From an uncultured Ruminococcus sp. (lineage in GTDB: Bacteria > Bacillota > Clostridia > Oscillospirales > CAG-272): a stretch of 8,778 nucleotides of DNA. The position numbers were made by a program, and so were the translations under genes. Below are positions 5,201 through 8,778 of the stretch, piece after piece. The DNA lies in contig CACXED010000120.1 of assembly GCA_902766575.1 (NCBI GenBank), positions 1 to 8,778 on the forward strand, given 5' to 3'. The notes under the pieces were generated by a model. The model did not search any database and had not been told where the DNA came from. It worked only from the letters and a program-made list of their open reading frames with translations. Position 1 is the first letter of the stretch, and the number at the start of each line of letters is the position of its first letter.

Positions 5201-7110
5201 AGGTAGAAGATTACCGGCTGCTCGATGAGTTTTATAAGCAAAAGATACGTCAGATCCATATTGTCGGCGAGTATGCAAACCTTATGGTGCGCGATTATAA
5301 CGCGGCGCTGCAATTCGTTCAGGATTATTTCAATATGGACTTTAAGAAGTTCATTTCAATCTATTTCAAGGGTGAGCGGGCAAAAGAGATCGAGCGCAAT
5401 ATTACTCCGGATAAATATAATCAACTGTTTGGCGAGCTCTCTGAAAAGCAGGCGGAAATCATAAGCGACGCCGACTCAAAATACATTGCGGTTGTGGCAG
5501 GTCCCGGAAGCGGAAAGACGAGAGTGCTTGTGCATAAGCTCGCCTCTTTGCTGCTTCTTGAGGACGTCAAGCACGAACAGCTTTTGATGCTGACATTTTC
5601 CCGCGCCGCGGCTACCGAGTTCAAAAAGCGCTTGGTTGGTCTAATCGGCAACGCGGCTAACTTCGTTGAGATCAAAACCTTCCACTCCTACTGCTTTGAC
5701 CTGCTTGGAAAGATCGGGACTCTGGAAGCGTCGGATAACGTAGTAAAAGATGCCGCCGAGATGATCCGTAACGGTGAGGTAGAGCAGGGGAAGATCACCA
5801 AGAGCGTTCTTGTTATAGATGAAGCACAGGATATGGATGAGCACGAATTTGAGCTTGTCCGCGCTCTTATGGCAATAAATGAAGATATGCGCGTCATTGC
5901 GGTCGGGGATGACGATCAGAACATTTATGAATTCCGCGGGTCAAGCTCAGAGCATCTCAGAGCTTTGATCGAGCATTACGGCGCAGCCAAATATGAGATG
6001 ACAGAGAATTACAGAAGCAAGGCAAATATCGCTGCGCTTGCCAACGCCTTCGCCGGGTCGATCACAGACAGAATGAAATCGGAGCCAATCAAAGCAGTGA
6101 CCGATACGGACGGGATTGTAACGATCACCCACCATACCTGCGCGAATATGGAAGAAGCGGTTGTCAATAACTTTCTTGCCACATATCAGAGCGGAAAGTC
6201 CTGTATTCTTACCGGTACCAATGACGAGGCGCTCCGCATACTCGGTCTGCTGTTAAAGCAGGGAAAGAGAGCGAAGCTGATCCAGTCGCTCGATGGATTC
6301 AAACTTAATAATCTTCTCGAAATCCGTGTGTTCCTGAGTGCGATCGACCGTGAGCTTCATTCTCCGGTTATTTCTGATGAGATATGGAGAAATGCAGAGA
6401 GGGAATTGTTGAGTGATTTCCAAAACAGCGCCTGTATCGGTAATGTAAAACGTCTTATTCAGGATTTTGAAGCAACTCATTCTATAAAGTACCGTTCCGA
6501 TCTTGAGGAGTTCCTGAATGATTCAAAATTTGACGACTTTTACAATGAGCAGGATCAGGAGACTGTCTGCGTTTCTACGATTCACAAATCCAAAGGGCGG
6601 GAATTTGATAACGTTTATATGATGCTGAAGAACCTGTCCGGTAAAACGAATGCGGAGCGCAGGGCTCTGTACGTCGGTATGACGAGAGCGAAAAACAATC
6701 TTTATATACACACGAACACCGCATTGTTTGACAAATATCGCCTCAGTGGAATCAAACACGCGGAGGACGCCACGGAATATGGAGAGCCGTCGGAGATCAT
6801 ATTGCAGACAACACACAGGGATGTAGTGCTTGATTTCTTCAAGAACAAAAAAGAGCTCATCTCAGGTCTTCGCAGCGGAACAGTGCTCAAAAACGATGGG
6901 GGATATCTGACAGCTGAGCTTAATGGCAGAGACGTGCGTGTCGTCAGGTTCTCAAAAGCGTTTTCCAAAACACTTGAAAACCTGAAAGATAAAGGATATG
7001 TTTTTTCATCAGCAGAGGTGCGGTTTATTGTCGCGTGGAAGGGTGAAGACGATGAGGAGGAATCGCTGATAGTTCTTCCGGATATCCGCTTGAAAAGGGA
7101 AAAACAATGA
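2296..7110 (+). CDS. Giant exonuclease-like / RecQ / UvrD fusion DNA helicase (1604 aa)
   Basis: Predicted cytoplasmic ATP-driven DNA repair or processing enzyme with two helicase motors. Residues 1-~125 are a DnaQ/DEDD-like exonuclease fold: D9-x-E11, HN54..D59, and ND111SQKA. A CxxxCxxxCxxC cluster (C227, C231, C235, C238) follows. RecQ-type SF2 motor: FRTYNGEPLQE (257-267), Walker A PTGGGKS (284-290), VVISPLQSLMKDQ, DEAH (387-390) with aromatic loop CFSAWGQDFR, FTATA (429-433), ATSAFGMGVD, and QEAGRAGRD (576-584). The usual RecQ C-terminal four-Cys zinc site is missing. Residues ~600-1040 have winged-helix-like helical stretches and no clear assignment. UvrD/PcrA-type SF1A motor: Walker A AGPGSGKT (1068-1075), TFSRAAATEF, DEAQD (1175-1179), GDDDQNIYEFRG, ENYRS, TIHKSKGREFDNVY, and ALYVGMTRAK; the stretch between motifs IV and V is short. 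The tail 1505-1604 is unassigned. All ATPase motifs are intact and there is no frameshift. Proteins of this architecture are usually labelled only 'RecQ family ATP-dependent DNA helicase'. Sampled base composition is more A/T-rich than its neighbours. Confidence 0.93.
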   Translation: MAKSVVFFDAEIGVDDNKIHDIGAVRSDGSLLHTASVSDFCAFAAYADFLCGHNAAHHDMKYLAPLVDERVPKKIIDTLYLSPLLFPKRPYHRLLKDDKLQVDELNNPVNDSQKAQTLFFDEVNAFWQLPNEKKKIFCGLLYNSEEFQGFFDYVGFKPYMCDIAQMIRAEYRGKVCANADIEILVKYYPRELAYALALIGCGDSCSVTPPWLLYNFPKIENVIKFLCNTPCKAGCDYCKKALDIHTGLKKIFGFDSFRTYNGEPLQELATIAAVEGKSLLAVFPTGGGKSITFQLPALMAGKATHGLTVVISPLQSLMKDQVDNLAEKGIEEAVTVNGILNPIERADALERVASGKASILYISPEQLRSKTIERLLMSRNIVRFVIDEAHCFSAWGQDFRVDYLYIGDFIRKLQKEKKTEKKPIPVSCFTATAKQKVITDICDYFKKKLGLDLEIFASSATRENLHYTVLHKETDDEKYNALRSLIAKKNCPTIVYVSRTKRTFDLAKKLTSDGFRALPFNGKMESGEKIANQEAFMNNEVSVIVATSAFGMGVDKSDVGLVVHYDISDSLENYVQEAGRAGRDPSLQADCYVLFNDNDLDKHFILLNQTKLSISEIQQVWKAIKDLTKSRPNVCCSALEIARQAGWDDSAGSEMETRVKTAVSALETAGYIVRGRNVPKVYATSIRARDMNEASYRIRRSELFSEEQKSTALRIIKSLISSRSIAAAGNADAESRVDYLADILGLEKEAVIESISLMRQEGLLEDYSDMSAYIYDSDSQHKSELVLERFSKLERFILSKLTDASAAFGFKELNEEAQDQGIKTSNIKNIRTILHYLTIKNYITKEENRDSFSVNIVPALDHKRLMDKFERRIEICRFILGELYAKAVPGQENDNEKKPVEFSLVGLFKAYQAVPMMDASDIPAALCDIEDALLYLSKIGALKLEGGFLVLYNGMEIRRIVRDNRIKYKVEDYRLLDEFYKQKIRQIHIVGEYANLMVRDYNAALQFVQDYFNMDFKKFISIYFKGERAKEIERNITPDKYNQLFGELSEKQAEIISDADSKYIAVVAGPGSGKTRVLVHKLASLLLLEDVKHEQLLMLTFSRAAATEFKKRLVGLIGNAANFVEIKTFHSYCFDLLGKIGTLEASDNVVKDAAEMIRNGEVEQGKITKSVLVIDEAQDMDEHEFELVRALMAINEDMRVIAVGDDDQNIYEFRGSSSEHLRALIEHYGAAKYEMTENYRSKANIAALANAFAGSITDRMKSEPIKAVTDTDGIVTITHHTCANMEEAVVNNFLATYQSGKSCILTGTNDEALRILGLLLKQGKRAKLIQSLDGFKLNNLLEIRVFLSAIDRELHSPVISDEIWRNAERELLSDFQNSACIGNVKRLIQDFEATHSIKYRSDLEEFLNDSKFDDFYNEQDQETVCVSTIHKSKGREFDNVYMMLKNLSGKTNAERRALYVGMTRAKNNLYIHTNTALFDKYRLSGIKHAEDATEYGEPSEIILQTTHRDVVLDFFKNKKELISGLRSGTVLKNDGGYLTAELNGRDVRVVRFSKAFSKTLENLKDKGYVFSSAEVRFIVAWKGEDDEEESLIVLPDIRLKREKQ

Positions 7111-7113
7111 ATG

Positions 7114-7160
7114 AAGCGTTCACATCGTCATCGGAGCCGAGCCGGACGGTGTGAACGCTT
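7114..7160. terminator. Inverted-repeat terminator between convergent genes
   Basis: Just 4 bases after the helicase stop codon, AAGCGTTCACA (7114-7124) pairs perfectly with TGTGAACGCTT (7150-7160). The pairing extends inward through a T-G wobble and CGTC/GACG to about 16 pairs, with a short inner CGG/CCG pairing. The run after it is T/A-mixed (ATTATATTTG), not pure T, so intrinsic termination may be imperfect on the plus strand. Placed between the helicase gene (plus) and the solute-binding protein gene (minus, ending at 7181), it can act for both. Confidence 0.65.
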
Positions 7161-7180
7161 ATTATATTTGAATTTCTGTT

Positions 7181-8629
7181 TTACTCCATATTTTCCCGGT
7201 AAGTTTCAAGCAGTTCGCTGAGCTTCATTTCAAAGTTGGAGCGGCTGCTCTCCCATGTGGAGGCTATGCTCTCCTTTTTATCGGTTATCTGTCCGAACAT
7301 CCACGATGCGATGCCGATCGACGACTCGTTTACAAATGCGAAATCAAAATAGGTCGTGGCAAGAATCAGGTCGAGCATTTCGGCGGTATTATCGTCGCGG
7401 CTGTATTTGCCTTTCAGCGCGACGTCAAGATAGGCGGGAACGACGCTCTTGTAGTTCTCGGCGTTGAGCGCTTCGAGGATAACCGCGCTCATCTCCGGAT
7501 CGGGAGCGGACAGCAGTATCGACATGAACGCCGTGCCTAAATTGTAGGTGATATAATCCTTCTGCGAATCGTTGTAGAGCGGATAAGGCACGATTCCGTA
7601 GTCGCCGACCATGTCGCGCATATCGTCTGTGGCGCGGATTCCGGTGGCCAGGAAGAGCAGATTGTCGTTCTTGAAGCCGGGATAGAGATCGGTTCCCATA
7701 CCGGTTCTGCCGCCGCAGTCAGCGTATTCCACCGCGTCATTGTCATTGACGAGCGAGTAAATCTTCTCGTATTTTTCAACGAAGCTCTCGTTCATGAACT
7801 TGAACTCATAGCTGTCGTCAGCGGTTTTCGACGCCATCTGTATTCCGAACGAATAGCCGAGTCCGCGTCCGGCGTGAGTTCCGAAGCCGAAGCCTATCCG
7901 GTCGTTTTCCCAATCGTACTCGCCGTCGCCGTTCAGGTCGGACAGCGCGGCAGCCGACATCTCAAGCAGCTTGTCCAGCGTCCACTTGCGGCTTTTGACC
8001 AGCTCATACGGGCTTTCGAGCTTCAGATCCTCGATAAGCTTGGAGCTGAAAAACACCGCCATGTCGTTCTTTATAAGGTCGAGCGATAGCGAGCCGACCG
8101 CGTTGTAGAGCTGACCGTAAATCATCGCGTTGTCATTCCAGCCCGGGCACCAGTAGGGCTGGCTGAAATCGAGAACGTCGAAATCCAGCAGATTATAGAA
8201 TAATCCGCGGCTTTCGCAGCCCCACCAGTAGTCGGGCATTACGAGATCATAATCGCCGCTGTTCGACATTACATCGCCCTGAAGCGTGTTGTTCCACACT
8301 CCGCTGTCGTCGGGGAGCGCAACGGTCTTGATTTTGATTTTGAAGCGTTCTTCAATCTTTGCGCTGCGCTGATAGAGCGCGTCGTCCACGATATCTCCGG
8401 TCTCGCTCTCGCAGAACAGGTCGTCGATTCTCGTCTCGCGGACAAGGATGTTGAAATCCTTTCCGCCGAAGTCATATTCGCCGAGATTATCGGCATAGGG
8501 CTTTTCGGTGGTCTCGGCCTCGGGCTGAGTCTGAGGAGCGGAGCTGTCATTGCTGCCGCTTGCTCCTGAACCGCAGGATACGGTCGAAAGCAGGGCGAGC
8601 ATGAGGATAAAAGATAGCGTTCGTTTCAT
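7181..8629 (-). CDS. Extracellular solute-binding lipoprotein (ABC transporter, family 1-like)
   Basis: A 482-residue ligand-capture protein of an ABC importer, anchored to the outer face of the membrane. Residues 1-18 are a lipoprotein signal peptide (MKRTL, hydrophobic core, then TVSC) with the lipidated cysteine at C19. A Ser/Gly/Thr/Glu-rich tether (20-48) follows, then YDFGGKDFNIL, a typical first strand of these binding proteins. RSAKIEERFKIKI and DYDLVMPDYW are also family-typical. DLNGDGEYD (231-239) is an EF-hand/dockerin-like calcium loop within the fold. The C-terminal EALNAENY...AEMLDLI is shared with the partial paralogue at 1-377. Many aromatic residues (YWWGCESRG, YWCPGW) fit carbohydrate stacking, but the substrate cannot be named. 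AAAGGA lies 9 bases before the ATG at 8629. The upstream dehydrogenase gene ends 20 bases away, so the two are probably one operon. No permease gene is visible, so the partners lie outside the window or elsewhere. Confidence 0.9.
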   Translation of the reverse strand: MKRTLSFILMLALLSTVSCGSGASGSNDSSAPQTQPEAETTEKPYADNLGEYDFGGKDFNILVRETRIDDLFCESETGDIVDDALYQRSAKIEERFKIKIKTVALPDDSGVWNNTLQGDVMSNSGDYDLVMPDYWWGCESRGLFYNLLDFDVLDFSQPYWCPGWNDNAMIYGQLYNAVGSLSLDLIKNDMAVFFSSKLIEDLKLESPYELVKSRKWTLDKLLEMSAAALSDLNGDGEYDWENDRIGFGFGTHAGRGLGYSFGIQMASKTADDSYEFKFMNESFVEKYEKIYSLVNDNDAVEYADCGGRTGMGTDLYPGFKNDNLLFLATGIRATDDMRDMVGDYGIVPYPLYNDSQKDYITYNLGTAFMSILLSAPDPEMSAVILEALNAENYKSVVPAYLDVALKGKYSRDDNTAEMLDLILATTYFDFAFVNESSIGIASWMFGQITDKKESIASTWESSRSNFEMKLSELLETYRENME

Positions 8630-8638
8630 TTTTATCGT

Positions 8639-8644
8639 TCCTTT
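8639..8644 (-). promoter_or_regulatory. Ribosome-binding site of the solute-binding lipoprotein gene
   Basis: AAAGGA on the minus strand, with a 9-base spacer to the ATG at 8629. It lies in the 20-base gap after the dehydrogenase stop codon and supports both the chosen start and translation from a shared mRNA. Confidence 0.75.
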
Positions 8645-8649
8645 CCGAA

Positions 8650-8778
8650 TTAAAATTTATTGAACATGATATTGCGTCCGCCGTCGGCGAGGATGTAGGT
8701 TCCGTTGATGAACGCGCCCTTTTCGCCTGCGACGTACATAATGAGATCGACGATCTCCTGCGGATCGGCGGCTCGTCC
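8650..8778 (-). CDS. Short-chain dehydrogenase/reductase (SDR), C-terminal end (gene starts beyond the window)
   Basis: The last 42 codons of a minus-strand gene, ending TAA at 8650-8652. The sequence begins GRAADPQEIVDLIMYVAG and continues with GAFINGTYILADGG. This is the standard C-terminus of classical SDR enzymes ('GRxxxPeEIaxxvxFLas...asfitGxxixvDGG'), NAD(P)-dependent cytoplasmic oxidoreductases that act on sugars, polyols, keto acids and similar substrates. The Rossmann nucleotide-binding and YxxxK active-site regions lie outside the window, so the substrate cannot be inferred. Its 3' end is 20 bases upstream of the solute-binding lipoprotein start on the same strand, suggesting a shared transcript and a role in metabolising the imported compound. 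Confidence 0.85.
   Translation of the reverse strand, partial: GRAADPQEIVDLIMYVAGEKGAFINGTYILADGGRNIMFNKF

Noticed and set aside
2185..7180. Mobile element carrying the helicase gene
   Set aside because: No transposase, integrase, terminal inverted repeats or target duplications were found at either edge; the inverted repeat at 7114-7160 is a local hairpin.

Overview
The window looks like a chromosomal segment of an anaerobic, Gram-positive gut- or rumen-type Clostridia (Oscillospirales/Christensenellales-like). This rests on the gene families present: family-1 solute-binding lipoproteins, S-layer homology (SLH) repeats, 'stalk' (copper amine oxidase N-like) surface proteins and AraC regulators. 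It is inference, not a match to a named genome. TGA acts as a normal stop here: it ends the large helicase gene.

Left part (1-2184): the 3' end of a solute-binding protein gene enters from outside the window. It is followed by what reads as a graveyard of surface and regulatory genes. There is a minus-strand remnant of an AraC-type DNA-binding domain with an in-frame TGA. A plus-strand 3' fragment of an SLH-domain gene follows, which keeps its own intrinsic terminator. After about 200 bases with no gene, a consensus-like sigma-70 promoter abuts a stalk-domain surface protein gene that has lost its 5' end.

Centre (2296-7110): one very large, intact gene encodes a 1604-residue protein. It combines a DnaQ/DEDD-like exonuclease fold, a four-cysteine cluster, a complete RecQ-type (SF2) helicase, a long uncharacterised linker, a complete UvrD/PcrA-type (SF1A) helicase and a small conserved-looking C-terminal tail. 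Sampled stretches are visibly more A/T-rich than the flanking genes, so it may be an acquired DNA-repair or genome-defence gene. It ends at a strong inverted repeat that also serves as the convergence point with the next gene.

Right part (7181-8778, minus strand): a complete solute-binding lipoprotein gene lies 20 bases downstream of the 3' end of a short-chain dehydrogenase/reductase gene, which runs off the window. The two look co-transcribed and fit a sugar uptake and catabolism locus. The lipoprotein is a paralogue of the truncated solute-binding protein at the left edge, in opposite orientation, so the segment is bracketed by diverged inverted paralogues. No tRNA, rRNA, CRISPR array, riboswitch or intact transposase was found.
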